This document shows positions 1 through 6,495 of a stretch of 21,614 nt of DNA, in pieces; positions within the stretch are counted from its first letter, which is position 1, and the number at the start of each line of letters is the position of its first letter. The notes beneath the pieces are model-generated. The model made no database searches. It worked only from the letters and a program-made list of their open reading frames with translations, and was not told the origin of the DNA. The DNA is taken from positions 1 to 21,614 of the IMG/VR virus record IMGVR_UViG_3300032006_000107, one strand, 5' to 3'. The translations under genes and the position numbers were made by a program. The stretch comes from a virus.

Positions 1-261
1 GACTTCGGTGAATTACCTCTTAAAGAAGGAAAAATATATCTACTTAATCCATATCGCAAATATGTAATGGTTAATACATCAGAAACTGAATCTAGTATCC
101 GCATACAACTTGAAGGTGTTCCAGGAACCAGATTTGGTGAATTTTTGAATTGTCTTACTAGGTCATTTTTTGAAATAGAGGGAAGACTAGGAAAAGATTA
201 TCTACGGCATTATAAACAAATTGATCAAAGAAGCGGCCCTGTTGGCGTAATGGATTATTAA
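1..261 (+). CDS. C-terminal part of a cupin/aspartyl-hydroxylase-like protein (5' truncated)
   Basis: The frame is open from the first base, so this is the last 86 codons of a gene that begins outside the window; the internal ATG at 67 need not be the start. The segment GKIYLLNPYRKYVMVNTSE reads like the later strands of a double-stranded beta-helix, where aspartyl/asparaginyl hydroxylase-like 2OG oxygenases have a 'G-lYl.N....H.v.N.s' stretch. The expected histidine is not evident here, so the assignment rests on pattern alone. The stop codon overlaps the start of the next gene by one base (TAATG), so the two are probably co-translated. Since the next gene is a clear 2OG oxygenase, a related hydroxylase is plausible. 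An unrelated phage protein is equally possible. Confidence 0.4.
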   Translation, partial: DFGELPLKEGKIYLLNPYRKYVMVNTSETESSIRIQLEGVPGTRFGEFLNCLTRSFFEIEGRLGKDYLRHYKQIDQRSGPVGVMDY

Positions 262-845
262 TGTTTTGGATTAATTCAAGTGCAAACAATGGATGGTTTT
301 TTCATTTTTTAAAAAATGTATTTGATGAAAAGATACTGAACGAGCTAGAAGATCACGTAAAGACTCATAATTTATTAGCCCCAGCCAAATTTATTGCAAC
401 TGGAGAAGGTGATAAAGATCCAAAGGTTAGAGTAACTGAAATAGCTTGGATCGACACTAGAACTAACGGAGACTTATATAATGCATTAAGTCGTGCAATT
501 AATAAAGCTAATCATGAATATTTTGATTTCCACCTTACATACCTAGAAACTCTCCAATATAGTGTTTACCCACCTGGTGGACATTATAAATGTCATACAG
601 ATGCCGCATTAAAAGGACCAAATTGTGATTCAAGAAAATTATCTTTTTCGGTTGGATTAAATGATCCAGAAGAATACGAGGATGGAGAACTTGAAATATG
701 GACAGGTGGCGATAATAAACTTGTAAAACTAGAAAAATTTGAAATGGTTTTATTTCCTTCATGGATACCTCATCAAGTACATCCAGTTAAAACAGGCACT
801 CGAAAGTCATTAGTTGGATGGGTACATGGTCCTGATTTCAGATAA
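261..845 (+). CDS. 2OG-Fe(II) oxygenase, PKHD/prolyl-4-hydroxylase type
   Basis: A 194-aa protein with a complete Fe(II)/2-oxoglutarate site on a double-stranded beta-helix: HxD at H112-T-D114, the distal metal histidine in FPSWIPHQVHPV (H171 most likely), and the 2OG-binding basic residue R181 in GTRKSLVGW. The 'YPPGGHYKCHTD' and 'HxVxPVxxGTRxSLVGW' layout is that of P4H/PKHD hydroxylases, which couple oxidative decarboxylation of 2-oxoglutarate to hydroxylation of a protein side chain or small molecule. The substrate cannot be read from sequence. The start overlaps the previous stop by one base, which implies translational coupling. Marine T4-like phages commonly carry such enzymes. This one belongs to a different subfamily from the pair at 10989-12267. 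Confidence 0.9.
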   Translation: MFWINSSANNGWFFHFLKNVFDEKILNELEDHVKTHNLLAPAKFIATGEGDKDPKVRVTEIAWIDTRTNGDLYNALSRAINKANHEYFDFHLTYLETLQYSVYPPGGHYKCHTDAALKGPNCDSRKLSFSVGLNDPEEYEDGELEIWTGGDNKLVKLEKFEMVLFPSWIPHQVHPVKTGTRKSLVGWVHGPDFR

Positions 846-860
846 TTGGCGGACTAGAGG

Positions 861-889
861 TTGACAAAGCTAAAGTAATATAGTATTAT
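861..889 (+). promoter_or_regulatory. Consensus sigma70-type promoter for the winged-helix gene
   Basis: A perfect -35 box TTGACA (861-866) is followed by 17 bases and then TATTAT (884-889). Transcription should begin near 895-897, leaving a leader of about 50 nt with a hairpin and a strong Shine-Dalgarno sequence. It lies just after the stop of the oxygenase gene, so the following gene is transcribed independently. Confidence 0.8.
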
Positions 890-902
890 AGTAAAACTTG
901 AA

Positions 903-920
903 TGACAGTATTACCTGTCA
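903..920 (+). promoter_or_regulatory. 5'-leader stem-loop / dyad upstream of the winged-helix gene
   Basis: TGACAG and CTGTCA form a perfect 6-bp inverted repeat around a 6-nt loop, starting only about 7 nt after the predicted transcription start. It could be an mRNA-stabilising 5' hairpin or a DNA operator bound by the winged-helix product (autoregulation). Both readings are inference. Confidence 0.5.
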
Positions 921-944
921 CTTATTAATAAGAGGAGGTTTCAA

Positions 945-1193
945 ATGAAACAAACAATTCAAGACTCAGTTCTTAAAGCTCTAAAGAGTGGACAAGAACT
1001 AACTAGCTCACAAATCGCTAGTAAATTTGGCGCAGGCAATCCGCAGTCAGTGATTCAAAGCCTTCGTTTTTCTGGTCATGCAGTATATCTGAATACCAAA
1101 AAGAACGGAACTAGGAAGTATCGACTTGGTACGCCGAGCAGAGCAGTTGTAGCCGCTGGTTACAAAGCACTTGCTTCAACGTCAGTTAACTAA
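945..1193 (+). CDS. Small winged-helix-like DNA-binding protein
   Basis: An 82-aa protein with a predicted helix (residues 1-14), an HTH-like segment around LTSSQIASKFG (19-29), a likely recognition helix at 32-44 (NPQSVIQSLRF) and a beta-wing at 46-62 (AVYLNTKKNGTRKYRLG). The tail contains TPSRAVVAAGYKAL. The layout resembles short winged-helix proteins of marine T4-like phages; no exact family is claimed. The start follows an excellent AGGAGG site at 932-937. It forms a single-gene transcription unit: consensus promoter, 5' hairpin, gene, intrinsic terminator. That suggests high expression and a regulatory or DNA-binding role in the infected cell. Confidence 0.75.
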   Translation: MKQTIQDSVLKALKSGQELTSSQIASKFGAGNPQSVIQSLRFSGHAVYLNTKKNGTRKYRLGTPSRAVVAAGYKALASTSVN

Positions 1194-1219
1194 AATTTCT
1201 AGTTAATTCAATCCTAAAA

Positions 1220-1254
1220 ATGGGCGGCACCTAAGGGTGTTGTCCATTTTTTTT
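1220..1254 (+). terminator. Rho-independent terminator
   Basis: A 12-bp stem (1220-1231 pairing with 1236-1247, three G-U wobbles) closes a TAAG tetraloop and runs straight into a run of eight T (1247-1254). An A-run just upstream (1216-1219) could extend the stem. It ends the winged-helix unit that starts at 861. Confidence 0.9.
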
Positions 1255-1258
1255 ATGA

Positions 1259-1266
1259 AGTAAATA
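1259..1266 (+). promoter_or_regulatory. Weak late-promoter-like octamer before the small lipoprotein
   Basis: AGTAAATA differs at one core position from the NATAAATA late-promoter motif of T4-like cyanophages. It lies 6 nt before the ATG at 1273, which has no Shine-Dalgarno sequence. In AT-rich DNA a single weak match means little; it is listed because the same arrangement recurs elsewhere in the window. Confidence 0.3.
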
Positions 1267-1272
1267 GTAATA

Positions 1273-1431
1273 ATGAAGTACGTTTTATCGCTGTTTTTAA
1301 TATTAGTTCTTACAAGTTGCAACTCGGTTAGAAATTGTAATGTAAAGCCGGGTGTTGAAATGCGAGGAAACGCAAATATAGATTTATTGAAAGATGCAGT
1401 ACCACGAGCAACCGTTAAATGCCCATTTTAA
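1273..1431 (+). CDS. Small predicted lipoprotein (52 aa)
   Basis: A 52-codon reading frame begins MKYVLSLFLILVLTSCNS: a short basic start, a hydrophobic core and the lipobox LTSC with the lipidated cysteine at position 16. The mature part is only 37 residues with two more cysteines (C22, C50) and no recognisable domain. The product should be a lipid-anchored envelope protein. Small phage lipoproteins serve as outer spanins or as superinfection-exclusion factors, but nothing here decides between these roles. No Shine-Dalgarno sequence is visible. The 3' end overlaps the SET gene by 38 nt. Its position right after a terminator means it needs its own promoter. Confidence 0.6.
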   Translation: MKYVLSLFLILVLTSCNSVRNCNVKPGVEMRGNANIDLLKDAVPRATVKCPF

Positions 1432-1903
1432 AAAACTTTGGTATAAGAAAAAATCCAAAGTTCATGGTACTGGCCTATTCGCTAGTAGAAAAATTAAAAA
1501 AGGTACAACTATAATAGAATACATAGGCGAAAAGGTTAAAAAGAAAATTGGTTATAAACGAGCTGACAAACACCTTCCTAAAGTATGGATATTCGAATTA
1601 AGTCATCATTATCTTATTGATGGTAAATTTCCCAGAAACCACGCAAGACTAATTAATCATTCATGTGATCCAAATTGTGATATAAAAATTAAAAAAGATC
1701 ATATTTGGATATATGCAAAAAAAGATATTAATAAAAATAAAGAATTAAATTATAACTACGGTTATGACTATGAGCGTGATGATGTGCTTGATCATCCTTG
1801 TAAGTGTGGCTCACCAAAATGTATAGGATATATTGTAGATAAAAGTGAGTGGCCTAAACTTAAAAAGTATTTGACAAAATCCAAAAAAGAGCATACAGTA
1901 TAA
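1394..1903 (+). CDS. SET-domain protein-lysine methyltransferase
   Basis: A 169-aa protein that is essentially one SET domain plus a post-SET zinc motif. Visible elements are the N-terminal HGTGLFA (24-30, SAM contact), RLINHSCDPNC (85-95, the NHSCxPN pseudoknot motif), ELNYNYGYDY (117-126, with the catalytic-tyrosine region) and the post-SET cysteines C136, C138 and C143 in CKCGSPKC, which together with C95 could bind one zinc. SET enzymes transfer methyl from S-adenosylmethionine to protein lysines. The target is unknown: a host ribosomal or nucleoid protein or a phage protein are possible. Its size resembles the stand-alone viral and bacterial SET proteins. The start lies inside the preceding lipoprotein gene and has only a weak GAAAG site. 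Confidence 0.9.
   Translation: MQYHEQPLNAHFKKLWYKKKSKVHGTGLFASRKIKKGTTIIEYIGEKVKKKIGYKRADKHLPKVWIFELSHHYLIDGKFPRNHARLINHSCDPNCDIKIKKDHIWIYAKKDINKNKELNYNYGYDYERDDVLDHPCKCGSPKCIGYIVDKSEWPKLKKYLTKSKKEHTV
1871..1899 (+). promoter_or_regulatory. Possible sigma70 promoter for the tRNA gene
   Basis: Inside the 3' end of the SET gene, TTGACA (1871-1876) is followed by 17 bases and TACAGT (4 of 6 matches to TATAAT). Transcription would start at about 1905, right at the first base of the tRNA. The -10 box is weak, so this is tentative. Confidence 0.4.
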
Positions 1904-1905
1904 AA

Positions 1906-1982
1906 GGACCCGTAGCTCAGTTGGATAGAGCGTTGGTTTGCGGAACCAAAGGCCAGGAGTTCGAATCTCTTCGGGTCCACCA
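1906..1982 (+). tRNA. tRNA-Arg, anticodon GCG
   Basis: A complete cloverleaf can be folded by eye: acceptor GGACCCG/CGGGTCC (1906-1912, 1972-1978), D arm GCTC/GAGC, anticodon stem TTGGT/ACCAA (1933-1937, 1945-1949), 7-nt loop with anticodon GCG at 1940-1942, T arm AGGAG/CTCTT with TTCGAAT loop, discriminator A at 1979 and encoded CCA at 1980-1982. Anticodon GCG reads CGC and, by wobble, CGU, so it is arginine; an A in the D loop (GGATA) fits an arginine identity. Most bacteria read these codons with ACG (inosine-modified), so a G34 version is unusual. The encoded CCA suits a phage tRNA. Confidence 0.93.
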
Positions 1983-2033
1983 GAGTAAATACCTTTGAAC
2001 AAAGAAACATATAATTAGGAAAGATGTAACATA

Positions 2034-2234
2034 ATGGTAAAATTAATATTGATACCGCTGATGACTATAGCTATAGTCGGATGTTCCCAAATTCCAAAAG
2101 AACCAGCAATTTCTTTTGGTAAAAAATGTGATGTAACCGAGGATGGAACTTTAATATCAAGTTCTGTATGGATTTACAACAAAGATGCTGGGTTAAGAGC
2201 TACTGAAGAAGCTTGTCCAAAAGAAAAAGAATAA
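2034..2234 (+). CDS. Small predicted lipoprotein (66 aa)
   Basis: The first 17 residues (MVKLILIPLMTIAIVGC) form a lipoprotein signal with lipobox IVGC and C17 as the lipidation site. The mature part of about 50 residues has two further cysteines and no domain I recognise. AGGAAAG about 13 nt upstream can act as ribosome binding site. It sits between the tRNA and the ligase promoter. Function is unknown: envelope anchoring is supported, while a spanin or exclusion role is only conceivable. Confidence 0.7.
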   Translation: MVKLILIPLMTIAIVGCSQIPKEPAISFGKKCDVTEDGTLISSSVWIYNKDAGLRATEEACPKEKE

Positions 2235-2241
2235 AAAGAGG

Positions 2242-2270
2242 TTGACATCTTGTTGCCAAAATGTTATACT
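2242..2270 (+). promoter_or_regulatory. Consensus sigma70-type promoter for the DNA ligase
   Basis: TTGACA (2242-2247), a 17-bp spacer and TATACT (2265-2270). The predicted start near 2276 leaves a leader of about 26 nt containing the AGAGG ribosome binding site of the ligase gene. Confidence 0.85.
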
Positions 2271-2302
2271 ATAAGTATAAAATTTAATAAAAGAGGCACA
2301 AT

Positions 2303-3634
2303 ATGAGAACCCAACCACAGGCAATAATCGAAAAATTAGAAGCAGACAATTCACGTCTTTCTAAAGAAGCAATCCTGCTTGACGCAATGAACGAAGGACT
2401 AGATGAGTTCTTTGAAGGCGTAAGAATGTGTTTAGATCCTTTATACACATTTGGCGTAAAACAAGTCCCCACAAAAGATACAGTTATTTCAGCTCAAGGC
2501 TGTGAATGGAAAGTATTTAAAGAACTAGCTGAAAAACTTAGAGACAGAGAACTTACAGGTCATGCGGCACGTGATGCTATTAATCTTGTAATGAGTTCAG
2601 CAACCGCAGAACAATGGAATGGATTTTATCGTAGAATATTAATTAAAGATTTACGTTGCGGTGTAAGTGAAAAAACTGTAAACAATGTAGCTAAGAAAAA
2701 TGGATTTGAAAAATATAGTGTACCTGTATTTACTTGCCAACTAGCACAAGACTCTGCAAAACACGAAAAGAAACTTACTGGTAGAAAAATGCTAGAAGTT
2801 AAACTAGACGGTGTAAGAGTTTTGACTATTGTTCGTAAAGACGGCAATATTGAACAGTTTAGTAGAAACGGAAAACAGTTTATAAACTTTCAACATATTA
2901 TTCATGAAATTCAAGCGGTTGTTAAAAAATCTCCACCACCATATGATTTGGTTTTAGATGGAGAAGTAATGAGCGACAATTTCCAAGACTTAATGAAACA
3001 AGTTCATCGTAAAAGTAATGTTACGGCTAAAGATGCCATTTTACACCTTTTCGATTTTATTCCATTAAAAGACTTTTTGGAAGGTGGTTGGGATAAACCA
3101 CAAGAACAACGAACACTAATGTTAAAGCATTGGTATGACACTAATAAAGACGCCTTAGAGCACGTACAAGTGCTGGATCACGAAATAGTAGACCTAGAGA
3201 CCCATGAAGGACAGAAAACGTACACAGACGTAAACAAAGCGGCTGTAGACGGTGGTTATGAAGGTATTATGATCAAAGATCTAAATGCACCGTACGAATG
3301 TAAACGATCTGTACATTGGTTAAAGCTAAAACCATTTATTGAAGTAACTTTAAAAGTAGTTGCTGTTGAAGAAGGTACCGGACGTAACAAAGGACGTTTG
3401 GGTGCTATCATAGTAGAAGGAGAAGACGATGGACACACTTATCACCTTAACTGTGGAAGCGGTTTCACTGACAGTGAACGTGATAGCTTCTGGGCTAGCC
3501 GTGATAAGCTCATTGGTGTTTTAGTTGAGATTAGAGCAGACGCCCGTACAAAATCACAAGATTCAAATACTTATAGCTTAAGATTTCCTAGATTTAAATG
3601 CTTTAGAGGCTTTGAATCGAACGAAAAAATCTAA
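2303..3634 (+). CDS. ATP-dependent DNA ligase (T4 gp30-like)
   Basis: A 443-aa nucleotidyltransferase of the ATP-dependent ligase superfamily, similar in size to T4 DNA ligase (487 aa). Motif I is EVKLDGVR with the adenylated lysine at K167; motif III is LDGEVM (218-223); motif IV is EGIMIKD (E320); motif V is WLKLKP (K341, K343). The N-terminal 150 residues form the helical DNA-binding region, and the C-terminal part after about 345 fits an OB fold (LKVVAVEEGTG..., GSGFTD). It seals nicks with 3'-OH and 5'-phosphate ends during replication and repair. It has its own strong sigma70 promoter and an AGAGG site, consistent with early or middle expression by host polymerase. Confidence 0.95.
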   Translation: MRTQPQAIIEKLEADNSRLSKEAILLDAMNEGLDEFFEGVRMCLDPLYTFGVKQVPTKDTVISAQGCEWKVFKELAEKLRDRELTGHAARDAINLVMSSATAEQWNGFYRRILIKDLRCGVSEKTVNNVAKKNGFEKYSVPVFTCQLAQDSAKHEKKLTGRKMLEVKLDGVRVLTIVRKDGNIEQFSRNGKQFINFQHIIHEIQAVVKKSPPPYDLVLDGEVMSDNFQDLMKQVHRKSNVTAKDAILHLFDFIPLKDFLEGGWDKPQEQRTLMLKHWYDTNKDALEHVQVLDHEIVDLETHEGQKTYTDVNKAAVDGGYEGIMIKDLNAPYECKRSVHWLKLKPFIEVTLKVVAVEEGTGRNKGRLGAIIVEGEDDGHTYHLNCGSGFTDSERDSFWASRDKLIGVLVEIRADARTKSQDSNTYSLRFPRFKCFRGFESNEKI

Positions 3635-3652
3635 ATATTAATTCACTTTTGC

Positions 3653-3680
3653 TTGACTTTTAATTTTCTTGCTATATAAT
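3653..3680 (+). promoter_or_regulatory. Sigma70-type promoter upstream of the 434-aa gene
   Basis: TTGACT (3653-3658), a 16-bp spacer and a perfect TATAAT (3675-3680). The predicted start near 3687 leaves about 30 nt of leader, including AAGGAG at 3703-3708, 8 nt before the GTG start. Confidence 0.75.
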
Positions 3681-3716
3681 AGCTAATGCATCGGTATATC
3701 TTAAGGAGAAAGTAAG

Positions 3717-5021
3717 GTGGCACGAAGAATAGCTCTTAAGGGAACATCCCGAAAGAAAAAAGCTAGAGCTTCTCGAGTTTCACGTAGTAAACTTACTGAA
3801 CCAGATTTGTCAAATGGTCTCAGTATGCCAATCGAGAAATTCTATAAGGCAAAACATAGTGCGATGGACTTTTATCGCATGGATTATAAGAGTTCACATT
3901 TTAAAACGTGGATTCTTGACTATTGTAAAGAGCATAAAGATTATAAAAAGAAAAGCAAAGCCATTGCTAAGAACCCTGAATGGCGTTTTAATTGCACAAC
4001 TGGTTCTTTATGTAGATTGTTAAATAGAGGTATGCCTGATATACATCCAGACACACAGGCATATATAGATAAGATGCCGGGATTAATGGGAAAAGCAAAG
4101 CCGGCAACAGAATGGGTCCATAAACAACTAGATGAATTGTTTGTTGATGGTGAAAAAGTGATAGAAGAGAAAGAAAAAGAAAAGAAAGTAAAAGAAGTAG
4201 GAGGCCCAAAGCCAACTATACAAGAACGTATTCAAGCACAAACATATTTGCAATTAGACGCAATAGATACTTGGCTTGAAACTTGGGTAGACGATCCTCA
4301 TAAATTTAACCCTAAAGGTTTTAATTTTCCAAAGCATTTTCTAGATGTTAAAACAACACAAGCTCATGCTAGAAAAATGAAGGACTTTTATGCTGACGAA
4401 ATAGCTGAATTAAATGAATTGTTAAATCCTTTAAGCAAAAAAGAATTAGCTAAACTGCCTGAAAAAGAACAAGACTGGCATCTGCAATTAATAGAGGCTT
4501 ATGCTTGTTATGATAAAAAAGGCTTACAACGTCGATTTGAAGGATTTCAGAATTTTATGGGTGCATTAGAAGTAGTTATTGATACAGCTAAAGCTAATCG
4601 TAAAACACGCAAACGAGCACCACGAAGTAAAGAAAAGATAGTATCTAAACTAAAATATGCACGTCAAGATAATAAATTCCAATTAGCTAGTATTAATCCG
4701 ATTGATATTATAGGGTGTGAAGAACTATGGGTGTTTAATGTTAAAACACGCAAAATAGGAAGATATATGGCAAGTAGTCTTGATCCGATGCATTTAGAAC
4801 GTGAAGGAACAGGATTAAGTGTTAAAGGTACAACTATTACAGGATTTAATGCAGAAACATCAGTACAAAAGACACTTAGAAAGCCAGAAGAAAAACTTAA
4901 AGAATTTAAAGAATCGGGTAAAATTAAACTGCGTACATTTTTAGACAATATTAATGCTGTTGATATTAAGCTAAATGGTAGAATTAATACCGATACTATT
5001 ATTCTTAAGGCTGTAAGATAA
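3717..5021 (+). CDS. Conserved-looking phage protein of unknown function, basic N-terminus
   Basis: A 434-aa protein starting with GTG behind an AAGGAG site; no earlier start is supported because the promoter lies just upstream. The first 35 residues are rich in Lys/Arg (RKKKARASRVSRSK), suggesting nucleic-acid binding. Around 145-160 there is a charged helix with repeated KEKEKK. The middle is predominantly helical, and a C-terminal beta-rich segment begins near LWVFNVKTRKIGRY and runs through GLSVKGTTITGF. No catalytic motif or named domain was recognised. It has its own promoter and precedes a fibre-like structural gene. A DNA-binding or virion-internal role would fit the basic N-terminus, but this is a guess. 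Confidence 0.75.
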   Translation: MARRIALKGTSRKKKARASRVSRSKLTEPDLSNGLSMPIEKFYKAKHSAMDFYRMDYKSSHFKTWILDYCKEHKDYKKKSKAIAKNPEWRFNCTTGSLCRLLNRGMPDIHPDTQAYIDKMPGLMGKAKPATEWVHKQLDELFVDGEKVIEEKEKEKKVKEVGGPKPTIQERIQAQTYLQLDAIDTWLETWVDDPHKFNPKGFNFPKHFLDVKTTQAHARKMKDFYADEIAELNELLNPLSKKELAKLPEKEQDWHLQLIEAYACYDKKGLQRRFEGFQNFMGALEVVIDTAKANRKTRKRAPRSKEKIVSKLKYARQDNKFQLASINPIDIIGCEELWVFNVKTRKIGRYMASSLDPMHLEREGTGLSVKGTTITGFNAETSVQKTLRKPEEKLKEFKESGKIKLRTFLDNINAVDIKLNGRINTDTIILKAVR

Positions 5022-5024
5022 ATA
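5017..5024 (+). promoter_or_regulatory. T4-type late promoter octamer GATAAATA
   Basis: An exact match to NATAAATA, continuing as GATAAATACTAGT, close to the extended T4 late consensus TATAAATACTATT. It includes the stop codon of the upstream gene. If the octamer occupies -13 to -6 as in T4, transcription starts at the A of the ATG at 5030, giving a leaderless message. No Shine-Dalgarno sequence is present. Confidence 0.55.
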
Positions 5025-5029
5025 CTAGT

Positions 5030-6151
5030 ATGAGCACTAATGATATCAATGATTCAGAAATTCTAGCAGTAAAAAACGGTCTTTTACAACTAGGTGAAGC
5101 AATCGAAACTATTGCTAATAGAGAATTGCCAGCACCTGAGATTCCTAACAGAAGTCTTAGTGGTGACAAGATCCAAGGTGGTAAAATTGCACAGTTTTCT
5201 AGTGCAGGTATTCGCGACGAAGCAACTAAACAGACTATTGTTGTAAAAGATGATGGGCTATACGTTGATAACGTAGATGTTGCTACACTAGTCGGCGATA
5301 TTGCTGTAGAAAACGATCTTAACGTAGGCGGTACTATTACTGCTACTAAAATAGAAGTAGATGAATTAAAAGCAGATGTTAGAAACGAACGTACGAGCCC
5401 ATTAGAGTTTGTTTGTTCAGTTGATAATACACCATATGGAAAAGGTCTATTATGGACCGGATATGATCATACCAAGCAACTAGTGATGCAAGGTAATCCA
5501 GATCGTATTTGGTCTAGTGAAGACTTTGACCTACATACTGGTCATGAATATAAAATCGGAAATATCACAGTATTAAGTGCAACAGAACTAGGCCCGGATA
5601 TAGTAAAATCAAGTTTAACTGAAGTAGGCACATTACGTAATCTTAAAACTGAAGGCAGTCTTACAATCGATCAGTTCGTCTTTTATAACGGAGACGAAAT
5701 GCGATTTGGTATTGGAACAGAACTAGGCAACGGACAATTAAGTGTCGGCAGTAACGAAGTAGAATTCGTTGTTGATCCAGAATATGATTCAGTCAATGTA
5801 GGAGCATATACTACAAGTGATATGAACCTAATTACTGATAATCAAACAAGAATTAAGATTCGTTCTAACAATAGAATTGAAATAGGATCAGATAGTGATT
5901 CTATCACAACAGTTAAAGGAAAATTAGGAGTAGGAGTTAATAATCCTGACGTATGTTTCAGCACCTCCGGTCCAGTGAAATTTGAAAATAAAAAATTTGA
6001 AGTCGGAGTTGAACCACCAAGCAATGGAATCTACGTTAAAGGTGATATAGTTTGGAATCAAGAGCCAAGACCAACGGGATATGTTGGTTGGATTTGTATT
6101 AAAAACGGAACACCTGGGGATTGGAAACCATTTGGTGTTATAGAGGGGTAA
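5030..6151 (+). CDS. Virion structural protein, tail-fibre-like
   Basis: A 373-aa beta-rich protein. The N-terminal 25 residues are helical; then come short repeated strand segments (DLNVGGTITATKIEVDELKA, residues about 97-116; VGTLRNLKTEGSLTID) of the type seen in phage fibre shafts. The C-terminal module GIYVKGDIVWNQEP...GYVGWICIKNGTPGDWKPFG resembles the terminal segment found on fibre and neck/whisker-like proteins of marine T4-like phages. It probably forms part of a tail fibre or decorates the virion. It is preceded by a late-type promoter octamer, as expected for a structural gene. The exact homologous T4 gene product was not identified. Confidence 0.7.
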   Translation: MSTNDINDSEILAVKNGLLQLGEAIETIANRELPAPEIPNRSLSGDKIQGGKIAQFSSAGIRDEATKQTIVVKDDGLYVDNVDVATLVGDIAVENDLNVGGTITATKIEVDELKADVRNERTSPLEFVCSVDNTPYGKGLLWTGYDHTKQLVMQGNPDRIWSSEDFDLHTGHEYKIGNITVLSATELGPDIVKSSLTEVGTLRNLKTEGSLTIDQFVFYNGDEMRFGIGTELGNGQLSVGSNEVEFVVDPEYDSVNVGAYTTSDMNLITDNQTRIKIRSNNRIEIGSDSDSITTVKGKLGVGVNNPDVCFSTSGPVKFENKKFEVGVEPPSNGIYVKGDIVWNQEPRPTGYVGWICIKNGTPGDWKPFGVIEG

Positions 6152-6155
6152 CACA

Positions 6156-6494
6156 ATGAAACTACATCTTAAGACCAAATTCTGGTCATGGGCAGGCAGA
6201 GTTTTCCCATTAACTGCACTATTATTATTAATTTTACTCATATCATTCGATGCCACACAAGCACTCGATTATGTTCTAATTGGAATTGCTACAATATCTG
6301 GAACTATTGCGTTCTTTTGGTTCTGGTGGGTTATTGATGCTATTCATAACCTAAATAAATTTTTCACAGATAGTTATGCTAGGTTTGGAGATATTCAAGA
6401 TCATCTACGTGAAATTAAAAGAGACGTAGTTGAAGTAAAAGACAATCATAAACACGACCTAGACGTAATTAAAAAATCTAAAAGAAAGAAGTAA
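6156..6494 (+). CDS. Two-TM inner-membrane protein with coiled-coil tail
   Basis: A 112-aa protein: basic N-terminus, TM1 at about 14-31 (FPLTALLLLILLISF), a short periplasmic turn, TM2 at 38-60 (aromatic-rich end FFWFWWVI), then a charged amphipathic helix (62-105) and a lysine-rich end (KKSKRKK). Both ends should be cytoplasmic. Ribosome binding site GAGGGG lies about 9 nt before the ATG. The topology is compatible with a class II holin or a membrane adaptor, but no lysis gene adjoins it: its neighbours are a fibre-like gene (5 nt upstream) and a secreted protein (2 nt downstream). Function remains unassigned. Confidence 0.65.
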   Translation: MKLHLKTKFWSWAGRVFPLTALLLLILLISFDATQALDYVLIGIATISGTIAFFWFWWVIDAIHNLNKFFTDSYARFGDIQDHLREIKRDVVEVKDNHKHDLDVIKKSKRKK

Positions 6495-6495
6495 T

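Noticed and set aside
535-762. Minus-strand frame of 75 codons inside the PKHD oxygenase gene
   Set aside because: The opposite strand encodes a complete 2OG oxygenase; this frame is low-complexity antisense with no start signal.
1906-1982. tRNA as a prophage attachment site
   Set aside because: No integrase, no flanking direct repeat of the tRNA 3' end and no bacterial genes on either side; it looks like a phage-encoded functional tRNA with its own CCA.
1792-2010. Minus-strand frames across the SET 3' end and the tRNA
   Set aside because: They run antisense to a clear tRNA and an intact SET gene and have no ribosome binding site or recognisable content.
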